This document shows positions 43,620-54,313 of a DNA stretch of 64,000 nt, in pieces. A program made the translations under genes and the position numbers. The notes beneath the pieces are model-generated. The model ran no database searches. It had not been told where the DNA came from and saw only the letters and a list, made by a program, of their open reading frames with translations. Each line of letters starts with the position of its first letter. Within the stretch, counting starts at the first letter, position 1. Location: positions 2,293,036 to 2,357,035 of the forward strand of contig NZ_CP119078.1 in assembly GCF_029026145.1 (NCBI RefSeq). The letters are read 5' to 3'. This DNA comes from Legionella cardiaca. Lineage in GTDB: Bacteria; Pseudomonadota; Gammaproteobacteria; Legionellales; Legionellaceae.

Positions 43620-44633
43620 TTAAGCGTTAACTGCTACGTTATTCAGACTTTTTATTAATGTTGAAATTAATCCTGGCCCTTGGTAAATCAGCCCGGTATA
43701 GAGTTGTAACAAGGAAGCACCGGCCTGTAATTTTTCTTGTGCCACCGCGGGATTATCTATTCCCCCGACACCGATTAGGGTGATTTCGTTGCCAACGATT
43801 TCTTTTAATAAACGTAAACATTGTGTTGATCGTTCAGCAAGAGGACGCCCACTCAGCCCTCCTTGTTCATTACCATGAGGAAGATGAGCAACTGCTTCAC
43901 GCGTGCAAGTAGTGTTCGTGGCAATAATTCCCGCAAGCCTTTTTTGCAATACAATTTCCGCCATTTGCTTTAAGGTTTCATCAGGTTCATCAGGCGATAA
44001 TTTAACCACTAAAGGGACAAAGCGTTGATATTTATCGTATAGACGTTGTTGCTCTTCACCTAAATTACCTAATAGTTGAGTAAGAAATTTATCTTGCTGC
44101 AATAGACGCAAATCAGGTGTATTAGGCGAGGAGATATTAATCGTCACGTAGGAAGCATAGGGATAAATTTTACGCAAACAATATAAATAGTCTTCGCTTG
44201 CACTTGTTAATGGTGTGTCTTTATTCTTACCAATGTTAATGCCTAATATGCCCTTATAATTCGCTTTTTTAACATTCGTTACTAGTGCATCCACGCCTAA
44301 ATTGTTAAAGCCCATGCGATTAATGATTGCTTTTGATTGAGGTAGACGAAATAGTCGTGGCTTGGGATTTCCCCATTGTGGACGAGGAGTTACCGTACCA
44401 ATTTCGATAAAGGCGAAGCCTAATTTGCTTAAAGCATTAAGATGCGCACCATTTTTGTCCAAACCTGCAGCAAGTCCAATTGGGTGAGGAAAAGTCAAAC
44501 CCATAGCATTTATGGGTTGGCTTACAGGCTTTTTAAAGCAACATTTGGGTACCCAATGTAACGCTGACAATGTCAACTCATGAGCTTTCTCGGCATCCAG
44601 CTTAAAAAGCAGAGGACGAATGAGTGAATACAT
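43620..44633 (-). CDS. pyrD: Dihydroorotate dehydrogenase (quinone)
   Basis: PyrD oxidises dihydroorotate to orotate, passing electrons to quinone; it is the membrane-associated (class 2) form. The 337-residue protein (E. coli 336) has the class 2 N-terminal amphipathic helix pair ([20 protein letters not shown]), [12 protein letters not shown], the catalytic Ser in [11 protein letters not shown], and FMN-phosphate-binding loops LIGVGGI and [12 protein letters not shown]. It is monocistronic. Confidence 0.97.
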   Translation of the reverse strand: MYSLIRPLLFKLDAEKAHELTLSALHWVPKCCFKKPVSQPINAMGLTFPHPIGLAAGLDKNGAHLNALSKLGFAFIEIGTVTPRPQWGNPKPRLFRLPQSKAIINRMGFNNLGVDALVTNVKKANYKGILGINIGKNKDTPLTSASEDYLYCLRKIYPYASYVTINISSPNTPDLRLLQQDKFLTQLLGNLGEEQQRLYDKYQRFVPLVVKLSPDEPDETLKQMAEIVLQKRLAGIIATNTTCTREAVAHLPHGNEQGGLSGRPLAERSTQCLRLLKEIVGNEITLIGVGGIDNPAVAQEKLQAGASLLQLYTGLIYQGPGLISTLIKSLNNVAVNA

Positions 44634-44787
44634 CCTTAAAACTCCAAATCACAAATATAACTCAGCAAACGCTGTCAAGTGAGCGAATGATAACTTAAGT
44701 TTATGGTAAGTGATATCAGGATTTCTTAGGTCCTCATGCTTTTTACGCTATACCTATTTGAAGCAGGAAGAAAAAAACTGATTTTTA

Positions 44788-46671
44788 TCATCCAACCCCA
44801 AATTCTGAATTTAAAGGATCGGGATTTGCAGATGAACTAGCTTGCCATTGTGCAAATAATTGTTCAGGGGGCAATATCGCCCACTGCACTGGAGGAGGGC
44901 CGATATTATCTTGAGGTGAAACTTCAGGTAACTCAGGGGCAAATTTTTTACGTAAGATATTATAAACTAGCTTGTCATAAATATTGTAGGCGCCTTCCTC
45001 TCTAATCGCCTCACTCGCTTTAAGTAAAAATTTAACAGCATGCAATTCATAGTTTTCATCAAGCATCAGGAAATTTCCCAAGGTTTCGCATACTTTCGGA
45101 TCAAGACCTTCAATATCGGAAATAGCCATAATCCCATTGAGAATCAGCAATTCAGTATTGTTATATTTTGGGCGTTGGAAAAATCGCACGCATGAATTGC
45201 TAGATAAGGGAGATGAGGTATATTCCTCAATAAGCCCCTGACACGCTCGTCCTAGAAGAAAATCATTTTTTGCCCCTTTATCCATAAAAAAACTATTTAA
45301 GGCCAGGCGATAATCTCCGTTTAAATAGGTAACCATCCAATACACGCCAGGAGGAACCTGCGAAAATGAGAGGTTTTCCTCTGGTAAAATTTTAGCGATT
45401 AATTTTTCATTATTTAATGAAAATATACTCGTAAAAAGAGCTTCTTTAACTTGGTGAGGCAACTGCAATTGTCGGGAAGAAATTGCTGCTCTACGAAGAC
45501 ATTGAAAACGAGTTGCAATAGAGAGAAGACCTATGGCATCAAGTATAAGAAATACATTGCGTTTTAAACGCTGGCAAAGACTAGTATGAGAAGGCGCATT
45601 TTCAAGACAGGCCAGGGCAAGATCTAGTGCAGTCATCCCTTGTTTTGTGTACACTTCTTCATAGGGAGGATCCAATTTTCTTTTTGTATAGCCACAGCTA
45701 ATTTGTTTCGTAAAAATTTTTTCCTGGATTTCCTGAGGCAATTCTCTAATTGTCGCCATTAACGAAGGTACTACTTGCGGTAATTGAAATATTGCATGCA
45801 TTAGAACGTTCCACCCATCAGCATTAGCAGCCAATAAGTGAGGAGCTAAACAGTCTGGACCTATGTCCTTTATCTCTCTTAACAACGCGTCAAAAACATC
45901 TGGTAATAACGTTTTTGTAGCTGACATTAAAATATTTCCTATAGAGACATGAGAAACTATCCTCCTTCTAACATTCAAGTCAGCTTTTTTACCCGCTTCT
46001 AATAACAAAGGAACGAGATGTGGATTGTTGTTTATAGCATTAGCTAATGTATTTTTTTGAATGATTTCTTGTAAGAACTCATCACCATAACTTTCGACAG
46101 CTTTTATTAAGTCTACCATTACCTTGGGTTTCGCGTGGAAAGTGGCATGTACAAAAGCCTTTCTCAAGACACTCTTGGTTAACTCTGAATCCAAAGGTTT
46201 GATTTCTCTCATTAACAAAGAAATTGCCTGCGTATTGCAGCCTATAGTTTCAATCACATATTTGTCCTGAAAAATCTCTTTTCTCTCGTTTTCAGGTAGG
46301 AATTTTAATAATTCTATCATTTCGGAAACTAATTGCGGTTGATGTGGAAGCGCCCTAACCGCTTGTTTTAATAATCCTTGTAATTGCGCAGATTGAAATT
46401 TCCCCTCAAGGCATTTTTTCTTAAGGTAATTTAGTAACTCGGCAGAAAAATCTGAATGAAGCTTCATGGCATTGGTTAAAAAATAAGGCACCGCTAAAAG
46501 ATTCCACAATTCATCATCATAATCTGAATCAAATAAAAAATTAGCTTCAGCAAAGTACTTAACCACCCGCGACTGATCATACTCTGTTACTACATAAGCA
46601 TTTTCCTTTACTAGAAGCGCAATGATTTGGCTATTTTGTTGGTACTGTTTTTTATTTCTGAGGTTAGGCAT
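44788..46671 (-). CDS. Large helical-repeat protein, putative effector
   Basis: The 627-residue protein is almost entirely alpha-helical with repeated helix pairs of ankyrin- or HEAT-like character, for example NNNPHLVPLLLEAGKKADL and DGWNVLMHAIFQLPQVVPSL, and QGMTALDLALACLENAP, an ankyrin-like second helix. There is no signal peptide or membrane segment. The final 25 residues are polar and small-residue rich (QASSSANPDPLNSEFGVG), as in many Dot/Icm secretion signals. AAGGA precedes the ATG at 46671, and a PmrA-box-like promoter lies upstream. Identification as an effector is inference; the fold assignment is by eye. Confidence 0.62.
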   Translation of the reverse strand: MPNLRNKKQYQQNSQIIALLVKENAYVVTEYDQSRVVKYFAEANFLFDSDYDDELWNLLAVPYFLTNAMKLHSDFSAELLNYLKKKCLEGKFQSAQLQGLLKQAVRALPHQPQLVSEMIELLKFLPENERKEIFQDKYVIETIGCNTQAISLLMREIKPLDSELTKSVLRKAFVHATFHAKPKVMVDLIKAVESYGDEFLQEIIQKNTLANAINNNPHLVPLLLEAGKKADLNVRRRIVSHVSIGNILMSATKTLLPDVFDALLREIKDIGPDCLAPHLLAANADGWNVLMHAIFQLPQVVPSLMATIRELPQEIQEKIFTKQISCGYTKRKLDPPYEEVYTKQGMTALDLALACLENAPSHTSLCQRLKRNVFLILDAIGLLSIATRFQCLRRAAISSRQLQLPHQVKEALFTSIFSLNNEKLIAKILPEENLSFSQVPPGVYWMVTYLNGDYRLALNSFFMDKGAKNDFLLGRACQGLIEEYTSSPLSSNSCVRFFQRPKYNNTELLILNGIMAISDIEGLDPKVCETLGNFLMLDENYELHAVKFLLKASEAIREEGAYNIYDKLVYNILRKKFAPELPEVSPQDNIGPPPVQWAILPPEQLFAQWQASSSANPDPLNSEFGVG

Positions 46672-46701
46672 AAATCATCCTTACTGACCAGATAATCAAC
46701 A

Positions 46702-46734
46702 AAAATAGCATAAACTGATTAACAAATTATTAAT
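46702..46734 (-). promoter_or_regulatory. PmrA-box-like promoter of the 46671 gene
   Basis: Reading the minus strand: half-site ATTAATAAT (46734-46726; 7 of 9), TT spacer, half-site GTTAATCAG (46723-46715), 7-nt gap, then -10 TATTTT (46707-46702). Confidence 0.5.
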
Positions 46735-46864
46735 TAACTACTGCAGGTAGCCACTGTATTCGCTCCTAATATACGACAAAATACCAATCCTTATAGTCAT
46801 TCTTATTATTCTGAGTTAAAGTAAATTTTTAATTTTTATTTTGTTACAACTTATGGGGCAGTGC

Positions 46865-48328
46865 ATGCGGGGCATCATTAAGCTAGCAACTTATCTTGGA
46901 TTATGCCTCTTGCTATCCTGCCGCATTGCCCTCCCTCCACAAAAACAAGTGCAGCATTTGCAAGCAACGCCTAAAATGGACAACACGATTCATGCAAAAC
47001 TAAAAGAAAAACAATTCTTTCAGCAAGGAGATTGGCCAAACCAACAATGGTGGCTATCTTATAACTCACCTCAACTAAATGAATTAATTAAAGAAGCTTT
47101 GCTTTGCAATCCTTCTATCCAGGAAGTCAAAAGCCGTATTGAAAAGGCAAAGCAAGAAGCAATCGTTACCCGCTCGACCCTATTTCCATTGATTTTTTTT
47201 AATGCAAAAGAAAACAAGCAATATTTAAGTAAAAATGGTCTATATCGAGCTTTAAATCACAAAATTCCCCTAAACGCCAATCTCTTGGATTTATCCCTGG
47301 CATTTACCTATGATCTCGATTTTTGGGGTCAAAATCATAATCTTTTTTATGAAGCAATCGGACGTGAAAAAGCTGAGGAAGCTGAAGCCGCTGAAGTGCA
47401 ACTGATAATTACAACGGCAATTGCCCAAGCCTATTTTGCCTATAAAGTAAATCTAGTTAAAAAGCAATTTTACGAACAGCTAGTTCAAGTGCGAAATAAT
47501 ATCGTCAAATTGCAAAATTTAATGGTTACGGAAGGTCTTGCCGACGACTTACCAGCTTATTCGGCTTTTGAAAACCTGGTCGAAGCTAAAAAATTGCTTG
47601 CGAGTATTGATGAAGAAATTGCTATTGATAAGCATCTGGTTAATATTTTAGCAGGACGAGCCCCGGATTCCCCTTTACTAATCGACAAGGGCTTGCCCCC
47701 TCTCCCACAAAAATTACAGATTCCCAAAACACTTTCGCTTGATCTTGTAGCACGCCGCCCCGATCTTATGGCGCAAATTTGGCGTGCAAAAGCCTTAGCT
47801 TACAAAACCAGTGCCGCAATGGCAGATTATTATCCCAATGTTAATCTCATAGGTTTAGTGGGTTTAGAGAGCACGCATTGGGATAAACTCTTACGAGTCT
47901 CCAGCTTTACAACGGCAATTAGGCCAGCCATACATTTACCTATTTTTACAGCAGGCGCTATTGCTGCAAATATTCGGGCAAACAAAGCAGAATTTGATGC
48001 AGCAATTTTTGCCTACAATAATTTGTTATTGCAAAGTACTCAGGAAATCCTTGATATTCTTGCATTTACTCAAAGTGTTTATAAGCAGAAAAACGAGCAA
48101 ATGAGCATTCTTAATTATGCTATTAAACGCTACGACTTAGTTCGCTTGCGGGAAAAAAAAGGTCTAGACAATGGATTTAATATTTATTCTCTCCAGGAAG
48201 AATTGATTAAACAAAAACTTATTAATCTCACTTTGCTTTACAATCAATATTTGGCCTCCATCAAATTAACAAAAGCTTTAGGAGGTGGTTATTGTGACGC
48301 TAATGTTCCCTTGGTGAGGCAGGCATGA
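46865..48328 (+). CDS. Outer-membrane efflux lipoprotein (OprM/NodT type)
   Basis: This is the outer-membrane factor of a tripartite exporter. The start at ATG 46865 (MRGIIKLATYLGLCLLLSC) gives a lipoprotein signal with lipobox LLSC and has GGGG 6 nt upstream; the frame is open to TTG 46841. The mature protein has WWLSYNSPQLNELIKEALLCNPSIQ, a typical OEP first helix, and DLVARRPDLMAQIWRAKA, the conserved RRPDL motif of OprM/NodT proteins. At 487 residues the length is normal. The stop overlaps the next start by 4 bp (ATGA), so the three export genes form one operon. Confidence 0.9.
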   Translation: MRGIIKLATYLGLCLLLSCRIALPPQKQVQHLQATPKMDNTIHAKLKEKQFFQQGDWPNQQWWLSYNSPQLNELIKEALLCNPSIQEVKSRIEKAKQEAIVTRSTLFPLIFFNAKENKQYLSKNGLYRALNHKIPLNANLLDLSLAFTYDLDFWGQNHNLFYEAIGREKAEEAEAAEVQLIITTAIAQAYFAYKVNLVKKQFYEQLVQVRNNIVKLQNLMVTEGLADDLPAYSAFENLVEAKKLLASIDEEIAIDKHLVNILAGRAPDSPLLIDKGLPPLPQKLQIPKTLSLDLVARRPDLMAQIWRAKALAYKTSAAMADYYPNVNLIGLVGLESTHWDKLLRVSSFTTAIRPAIHLPIFTAGAIAANIRANKAEFDAAIFAYNNLLLQSTQEILDILAFTQSVYKQKNEQMSILNYAIKRYDLVRLREKKGLDNGFNIYSLQEELIKQKLINLTLLYNQYLASIKLTKALGGGYCDANVPLVRQA

Positions 48329-49509
48329 AACAAAGGAAACCAATCTATTATTTAGCTATTATCACTTTGGTATTGTTACTAGGTGTTTTTATTTATTGGT
48401 TATTCGTTTGGCGACTTCAGGTCTATACCAATGACTCTTATGTTCAAGGTAATCAGGTACGCATTAATGCATTGCGAGAAGGATTTGTTACCTCAATCTA
48501 TTCAGATGATACGTTTCTTGTAAAAAAAGGCCAGTTATTAGTTACTTTAGATGAAACTGATTCTCTCATTGCCTTGGAGAAAGCCAAAGCAAAACTTGCA
48601 CTAACTGTGCGGGAAGTTTGTCAGGCGTTTCATGATGTTTTCCGACTTAAAGCTGAAGTTGGAGTCAGGAAAGCAGAACACCTAAAAGCAAAGCAGAATT
48701 TTCGCCATCGCGCCGGAGTTATCAAGGCCCGAGGAGTTTCTTTAGAGGATTACCAGAATGCGAGTGATGATTTAAAAGCCAGCCTTTCTGCATTAAGAAG
48801 CACCAAAGATCATTATCAGAAAATCCTGGCTTTTGTCCAAGGAAGTTCAATTACCCAACATCCTTCAGTTCAACATGCGGCCCAAGAAGTCAGAGATGCC
48901 TGGGTTCAACTCTATCGCTGTAAAATCTACGCACCCGTGGATGGTCTTATTGCGCAACGAACAGTGCAAGTCGGAACGACAGTGAAGCAAAATGATTCGC
49001 TTATGTTTGTTATTCCCCTGGATCAGATGTGGGTTAACGCCAACTACAAAGAAACACAATTAAGGCACATTCGCATTGGCCAACATGTGAATATTACCTC
49101 TGATTTGTATGGTCGAGGTGTCGTTTTTCATGGAAAAATCGTCGGTTTACCCGGGGTTGCTGGAAATGTCTTTGCTTTATTACCGCCGGAAAATTTATCA
49201 GGAAACTGGATAAAGATAGTCCAGCGACTACCCGTACGTGTAGCACTGGATGCTAAGGAGTTAAAGGAGCATCCTTTACGAATTGGCTTATCACTTGAGA
49301 CTACCACTGACATTTCTACCGATGGCCTCCTGATTCCTGATTCAGTGAATTCTCCTACTTACACAACGGATATTTTTAACAATGAAGAAACAGGGAATAG
49401 AGAACTCATTGCCGATATTATTGCCAGTAATATTGATCCCAATTTAGAAGCTTACGCGAATAATCCCCTTCCTCTTAACGAAATTTCTATCGCCGGAAAA
49501 GAAGAATGA
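48325..49509 (+). CDS. EmrA/HlyD-type periplasmic adaptor
   Basis: The 394-residue membrane fusion protein has one N-terminal anchor (about residues 9-27, YLAIITLVLLLGVFIYWLF), the biotinyl-lipoyl half motif NDSYVQGNQVRINALREGFV, a helical hairpin (about 75-165) and the second lipoyl half RCKIYAPVDGLIAQRTVQVG. It links the inner-membrane MFS pump to the outer-membrane factor encoded on either side. The C-terminal 55 residues are a longer acidic tail (NNEETGNRELIADIIASNID) than usual for EmrA. Both ends overlap neighbours by 4 bp. Confidence 0.92.
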   Translation: MKQRKPIYYLAIITLVLLLGVFIYWLFVWRLQVYTNDSYVQGNQVRINALREGFVTSIYSDDTFLVKKGQLLVTLDETDSLIALEKAKAKLALTVREVCQAFHDVFRLKAEVGVRKAEHLKAKQNFRHRAGVIKARGVSLEDYQNASDDLKASLSALRSTKDHYQKILAFVQGSSITQHPSVQHAAQEVRDAWVQLYRCKIYAPVDGLIAQRTVQVGTTVKQNDSLMFVIPLDQMWVNANYKETQLRHIRIGQHVNITSDLYGRGVVFHGKIVGLPGVAGNVFALLPPENLSGNWIKIVQRLPVRVALDAKELKEHPLRIGLSLETTTDISTDGLLIPDSVNSPTYTTDIFNNEETGNRELIADIIASNIDPNLEAYANNPLPLNEISIAGKEE

Positions 49510-50999
49510 CACTCTTTATCCTCGTTCTCTCTCTGTGCGCTGTTATCTTTAATCTTACCCTGCCTATCATGGCAGGTCTTTATATTGTTGGCGACTTGGG
49601 TAGTAGCACTTTTCTTAGTGTTTACGGGGTTAGTTTTTTTTGCATTGGCAATGTACTAGGAATGCCTTTAGGTAAACCTAATATGACCCGCCTAAGTGCA
49701 GTGCAACTTTATTTGCTGTGTTTGGTGTTAATGACTCTTTTTTCCTGGCAGTGCGCAACCTCCCAGGATTATTTTCATTTCATTTTGTTTCGTCTTCTTG
49801 AGGGTTTTGCCTCAGGGCCTCTTTATTTAATTATTCTGGGAAGCCTGATTCCCAGTATTTGCTCTCCACAAAAACAGGCTAACTTGCTTCCTGTTATATT
49901 TGTGTGTTTTACCTTCATTCCTGTATTAGGTGCAAGTTGGGGGGGCTGGATTGCTTATTCTTATAACTGGCGTCTACTATTTTTTGCCAATATTCCCTGG
50001 TGTCTTCTTCTCATTATTTATATCAGCTATAAATTTAAAGATTTTCATAAACCAACAGAAAAAATCGTTTTTGATGGAATTGGCTACACTCTCTATTTCA
50101 TCGGCGTATTTTTTATTAGTAGCGCTTTAATTACAGGACAGGAACTTGATTGGTTTCGCTCTTCACTCATTAATTTCCTCATTGTCTCTGGCAGCTTGAG
50201 TCTACTTTTTTTTATTGTTTATAGCCTATCATCTCCCAATCCCATTATTGATTTGAAGCTATTAAAAAATTTTTATTTCTCTTTTGCCATGTTTAATATT
50301 GGTTTTCTGTTTGGTATGTACTTTGGCATGGTCATTCTGCTATCTTTGTGGCTTAAACTGTATGTCAATTACACACCTAACTGGATTGCGTTAATCATTG
50401 GAACGATGGCTTTTGCGGCCTGGGTACCCTTTTTTTTAAATTATAAACGTTTTGACCCACGGCTGCCTTTAGCGATTGCTTTGATATTCTTTGCCATCTC
50501 TTGCTTTTACACTACATCTTTTAATACAGAAATTAACTTCAATCGAATTGCTTTTTCAAGAATTTTGGCAGGTCTGGGTCTTCCTCTTTTCCTCCCCCCT
50601 CTTTTTCGATTTTCTATACAGGACCTGCCTTCTGACAAACGAGGGGAATCTGCTAATTTCTTTCATATTATAAGATTACTGAGCAGCGGGTTGGGTGCGT
50701 CTTTATTTGTTATTTTATGGCATCGTCGCCAGGTATTTTATTACGAGCGCTTAGGTGAAAATTTAACTGCTTTTTCTCATAATACAATTAATTTTCTTAA
50801 TCGCGCGCAACAATGGCATGCGGAGGGAAAAAAGGCTATTGCCCAATTAAATTTTTTCCTCACACGACAGGCTACTGCCTTAGCGCTCGATGATTGTTTT
50901 TATCTCATGGGCTGGCTCAGTCTTTTTTTATTAGTCATCCTGTTATTTACTTATTATCCTTTGCAAGTAAGAGCTAAACCTCTGACAAACCCAGGTTAA
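49506..50999 (+). CDS. EmrB-type MFS drug exporter (DHA2 family)
   Basis: The 497-residue protein has about 14 hydrophobic segments, the DHA2/EmrB size. It works with the adaptor and outer-membrane factor upstream to export a substrate, likely a drug, fatty acid or other amphiphile, across both membranes. The motif FRLLEGFASGPLYLIILG corresponds to the antiporter motif C region, although several family positions are altered. A short cytoplasmic C-terminus ends at 50999, overlapping the convergent methyltransferase gene by 4 bp. No specific substrate can be assigned. Confidence 0.87.
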   Translation: MTLFILVLSLCAVIFNLTLPIMAGLYIVGDLGSSTFLSVYGVSFFCIGNVLGMPLGKPNMTRLSAVQLYLLCLVLMTLFSWQCATSQDYFHFILFRLLEGFASGPLYLIILGSLIPSICSPQKQANLLPVIFVCFTFIPVLGASWGGWIAYSYNWRLLFFANIPWCLLLIIYISYKFKDFHKPTEKIVFDGIGYTLYFIGVFFISSALITGQELDWFRSSLINFLIVSGSLSLLFFIVYSLSSPNPIIDLKLLKNFYFSFAMFNIGFLFGMYFGMVILLSLWLKLYVNYTPNWIALIIGTMAFAAWVPFFLNYKRFDPRLPLAIALIFFAISCFYTTSFNTEINFNRIAFSRILAGLGLPLFLPPLFRFSIQDLPSDKRGESANFFHIIRLLSSGLGASLFVILWHRRQVFYYERLGENLTAFSHNTINFLNRAQQWHAEGKKAIAQLNFFLTRQATALALDDCFYLMGWLSLFLLVILLFTYYPLQVRAKPLTNPG

Positions 51000-51679
51000 A
51001 CTGGACATTGTTGTGCCCACACTCTCAACATGGCATTGCCACTTGGTTGCAAATGGTAGGCAACTTCCTTCACTTCTACACCAAAATTTTCCTGCTGCAA
51101 GCCAAGAAGAACAGGCCCAAGAAAAGGTGAAGGATGATTATGACGGTCAATAAGAGGAAAAATTCTGACTTCTTTGGCAACGCGTGCCAATTCTTTGATA
51201 ACTTTTAAGTGGAACTCAACATCCTGATCATCAAGATCAGCAAATAAATAATGAGAACTTAAGGCAAAATCAAAGGAAAAATCAGCAAACGGCAAATTAT
51301 AATCATTAATACCACAATAACGCTTTTCCTTTTTTCCTTTTTCATAATCATCAAAAAATTGCCTCATTCCCTCACGTCTTTTATTGATTAATGCATCAAG
51401 ACTACCATAAAAACTAAAATCAAATTTATCTTGATCTCTGGTAACACGATTAATCATGTCAGCAAAAATTAAATCTACTTTGCTATAAAGTGTATCTTTA
51501 TCCAGGTTAAACAGTGGGTCTACACTGATGATTGGGCGAGATTGTTTTGTAAGCTCCACATTCACCGCACTGGGTCCACAACCATATTCTAAAATACGGG
51601 CATTCTTATCAGTATCAGCCAGATGAAACATTTCCTGATATTCATCGGCATGATGTCCCCAAAGCACAAGTTTACGCAT
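50996..51679 (-). CDS. SAM-dependent methyltransferase
   Basis: The 227-residue class I methyltransferase has motif I ARILEYGCGPSAVNVELTKQ (GxGxS type) and the acidic post-I residue in ISVDPLF. Motif IV is FDFALSSHYLFADLDD, with an Asp-rich segment. The motif-V helix with LKVIKELARVAKEVRIFPLID is typical of small-molecule methyltransferases. The substrate is unknown. It is convergent with the exporter operon, sharing 4 bp, and is monocistronic. Confidence 0.82.
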   Translation of the reverse strand: MRKLVLWGHHADEYQEMFHLADTDKNARILEYGCGPSAVNVELTKQSRPIISVDPLFNLDKDTLYSKVDLIFADMINRVTRDQDKFDFSFYGSLDALINKRREGMRQFFDDYEKGKKEKRYCGINDYNLPFADFSFDFALSSHYLFADLDDQDVEFHLKVIKELARVAKEVRIFPLIDRHNHPSPFLGPVLLGLQQENFGVEVKEVAYHLQPSGNAMLRVWAQQCPV

Positions 51680-51904
51680 GAATGCCTCCCTCCTTAGTTA
51701 ACAACACCTACTCTTTGATTTAGACTTCCCTGCAATTGAAAAAAACCTTATTAAAATTACAGTGTACATGGAGTATATGCGCATTTTGAAGGCATTTTTT
51801 CATAATGAGAGCCCTCCCATGACAGTTTCTAAAGAAGTCTATTGCAACTTGAATTTGATTGGGTATAGTCTAGCCTATTTGCTTAAGTAACAGGAAGTCA
51901 ATTT

Positions 51905-53065
51905 ATGCACACAGGCCTACAATATCAACTTGGTGAAACTTACGATCTTTTGCGCGATAGCGTTTATCAATTTGCAAGCCGAGAAATTGCCCCTTTAGCA
52001 GCGCAAATTGATACAGATAATGCTTTTCCTAATCATTTATGGCGCAAGTTAGGGGAAATGGGATTACTTGGCATCACCGTTAGTGAAGAGTACGGCGGTG
52101 CTAACATGGGTTACCTCGCTCATGTCATTGCAATGGAAGAAATCTCACGAGCTTCTGCGTCAGTGGGTTTAAGTTATGGCGCACATTCTAATCTTTGCGT
52201 CAATCAGATTTATTTAAATGGCAGTAGCAGGCAAAAACAAGATTACTTGCCTAAACTAATAAGTGGAGAACACGTTGGCGCCTTAGCCATGAGTGAATCC
52301 AATTCGGGATCAGACGTCATCAGCATGCAATTACAAGCACGTGCTGAGGGGAATAAATTTATTCTTGATGGCACAAAAATGTGGATAACGAATGGTCCGG
52401 ATGCTGATGTTTTAGTCGTGTATGCAAAAACTGATAAACAAGCCGCCAGTAAAGGAATTACCGCATTTATTATCGAGAAAGGATTCCCAGGTTTTCGCAC
52501 CGCACAAAAGCTTGATAAACTAGGAATGCGCGGTTCAAACACTTGCGAACTCGTGTTTGAACATTGTGAAGTTCCTATGGAAAATGTTTTAGGCGAAGTT
52601 AACAAGGGCGCCAAAGTTCTTATGAGTGGATTAGATTATGAACGCACGGTATTAGCAGCAGGTCCAGTTGGTATCATGCAAGCCTGTATGGACATCGTGC
52701 TTCCCTATGTCCATGAGCGCAAGCAGTTTAATCAAGCGATTGGCGAATTTCAGTTCATTCAAGGTAAATTGGCAGATATGTATACCGAATTAAGTGCATC
52801 AAGAGCGTATCTCTATGCTGTTGCCCGTGCTTGTGATCAAGGCATGGTGAGTCGCAAGGATGCAGCTGGTGTAATTTTGTACACAGCCGAAAGAGCGACA
52901 CAAATGGCTCTGCAGGCTATCCAGACTCTAGGGGGCAATGGTTATATTAATGAGTACCCTACTGGTCGTCTGTTACGCGATGCCAAATTATATGAAATTG
53001 GTGCTGGCACTTCTGAAATCAGACGAATGTTAATAGGACGTGAACTTTTTAACGAAACTGCATAA
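51905..53065 (+). CDS. liuA: Isovaleryl-CoA dehydrogenase
   Basis: This 386-residue FAD acyl-CoA dehydrogenase begins the isovaleryl-CoA branch of leucine breakdown. It has [14 protein letters not shown] and [17 protein letters not shown] (FAD contacts), and the Glu in [17 protein letters not shown] matches the catalytic-base position of isovaleryl-CoA dehydrogenases rather than the C-terminal base of most family members. [20 protein letters not shown] is the usual C-terminal end. It heads a seven-gene cluster for leucine catabolism. Confidence 0.93.
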   Translation: MHTGLQYQLGETYDLLRDSVYQFASREIAPLAAQIDTDNAFPNHLWRKLGEMGLLGITVSEEYGGANMGYLAHVIAMEEISRASASVGLSYGAHSNLCVNQIYLNGSSRQKQDYLPKLISGEHVGALAMSESNSGSDVISMQLQARAEGNKFILDGTKMWITNGPDADVLVVYAKTDKQAASKGITAFIIEKGFPGFRTAQKLDKLGMRGSNTCELVFEHCEVPMENVLGEVNKGAKVLMSGLDYERTVLAAGPVGIMQACMDIVLPYVHERKQFNQAIGEFQFIQGKLADMYTELSASRAYLYAVARACDQGMVSRKDAAGVILYTAERATQMALQAIQTLGGNGYINEYPTGRLLRDAKLYEIGAGTSEIRRMLIGRELFNETA

Positions 53066-53077
53066 GGAAAATAAAAC

Positions 53078-54262
53078 ATGGAACAGAATGATATTGTTAT
53101 TGTTGCCGCCAAAAGAACACCCATGGGTGGAATGTTAGGCACTCTATCTGGTTTATCAGCTCCTGAATTAGGTGCTGTGGCTCATCGTGCAGCTATAGAA
53201 CAAGCAGGAATTTCTCCTTCAGAAATTGATGAAGTAATTAGCGGTTGCGTATTACAGGCAGGTATAGGTCAAGCACCTGCTCGACAAGCAGCAATCTTTG
53301 CTGGCATTCCAAACTCAGCAGGCGCTTCCACAGTTAATAAAATGTGTGGCTCCGGAATGAAAGCAGTTATGTTAGCGCATGATTTAATTAAAGTAGGTTC
53401 TGCAAATGTGGTGTTGGCCAGTGGCATGGAGAGTATGAGTAATGCACCTTATTTGTTAAGTAAAGCCCGTGCTGGTTATCGCCTGGGCCATGGAGAACTT
53501 AAAGATCATATGTTTCTCGATGGTTTGGAAGATGCTTATGATCGAGGTCAGTTGATGGGATGTTTTGCCGAGGCAACTGCCAAGCATTTCAATTTTAGCC
53601 GTCAACAACAGGATGATTATGCGATTCGCTCTTTGACTCGTGCCATACAAGCACAAAAAGAACATGCATTTGACGAAGAAATTGCCAAAGTGACCATTTC
53701 CGGTCGCAAAGGTGATGTCATTGTCGATAAAGACGAAGGCCCGGATGAAAGCAAATTAGCTAAAGTTTCTCAGCTTCGTCCTGCTTTTAAAGCAGATGGA
53801 ACGGTGACTGCGGCAAACTCAAGCTCTATTTCTGATGGTGCAGCAAGTCTTATTTTGATGAGTGCAGCTAATGCTAAAAAACGTGGCCTAAAACCGTTAG
53901 CACGTATTGTCGCCCATGCAAGTCATGCTCAGGCGCCAGAATGGTTTACAACGGCACCGGTAGATGCAATGCGTAAAGTTTTAAATAGAGCCAATTGGCG
54001 TCCCAACGATGTTGATTTATATGAAATCAATGAAGCTTTTGCTGTGGTTGCCATGGCTGCAATAACACAATTAGAGCTTAATGACGACATCGTTAATATT
54101 CATGGCGGTGCCTGTGCATTGGGTCATCCAATTGGTGCATCTGGTGCTCGTATCATCGTGACGTTAATGCATGCTCTTAAACAACGTCAAAAAACACGAG
54201 GTGTTGCTTCCTTGTGCATAGGCGGTGGAGAGGCAACTGCTATTGCTATTGAAATGCTTTAA
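53078..54262 (+). CDS. Acetyl-CoA C-acetyltransferase (thiolase)
   Basis: The 394-residue thiolase interconverts two acetyl-CoA and acetoacetyl-CoA. The nucleophile Cys is in NKMCGSGMKAVM, the His is in GGACALGHPIGASGAR and the second Cys in ASLCIGGGEATA. It starts 12 bp after liuA and is probably co-transcribed; AAGGA precedes ATG 53078. In this cluster it processes the acetoacetyl-CoA formed from the acetoacetate released by HMG-CoA lyase, or the reverse for poly-hydroxybutyrate synthesis. It is not a standard liu gene but is often placed with them. Confidence 0.93.
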   Translation: MEQNDIVIVAAKRTPMGGMLGTLSGLSAPELGAVAHRAAIEQAGISPSEIDEVISGCVLQAGIGQAPARQAAIFAGIPNSAGASTVNKMCGSGMKAVMLAHDLIKVGSANVVLASGMESMSNAPYLLSKARAGYRLGHGELKDHMFLDGLEDAYDRGQLMGCFAEATAKHFNFSRQQQDDYAIRSLTRAIQAQKEHAFDEEIAKVTISGRKGDVIVDKDEGPDESKLAKVSQLRPAFKADGTVTAANSSSISDGAASLILMSAANAKKRGLKPLARIVAHASHAQAPEWFTTAPVDAMRKVLNRANWRPNDVDLYEINEAFAVVAMAAITQLELNDDIVNIHGGACALGHPIGASGARIIVTLMHALKQRQKTRGVASLCIGGGEATAIAIEML

Positions 54263-54313
54263 GCAATTAAGCATACTGCGAAAAAGTAATTTTAAAAAAT
54301 TGACTCTATTTTT

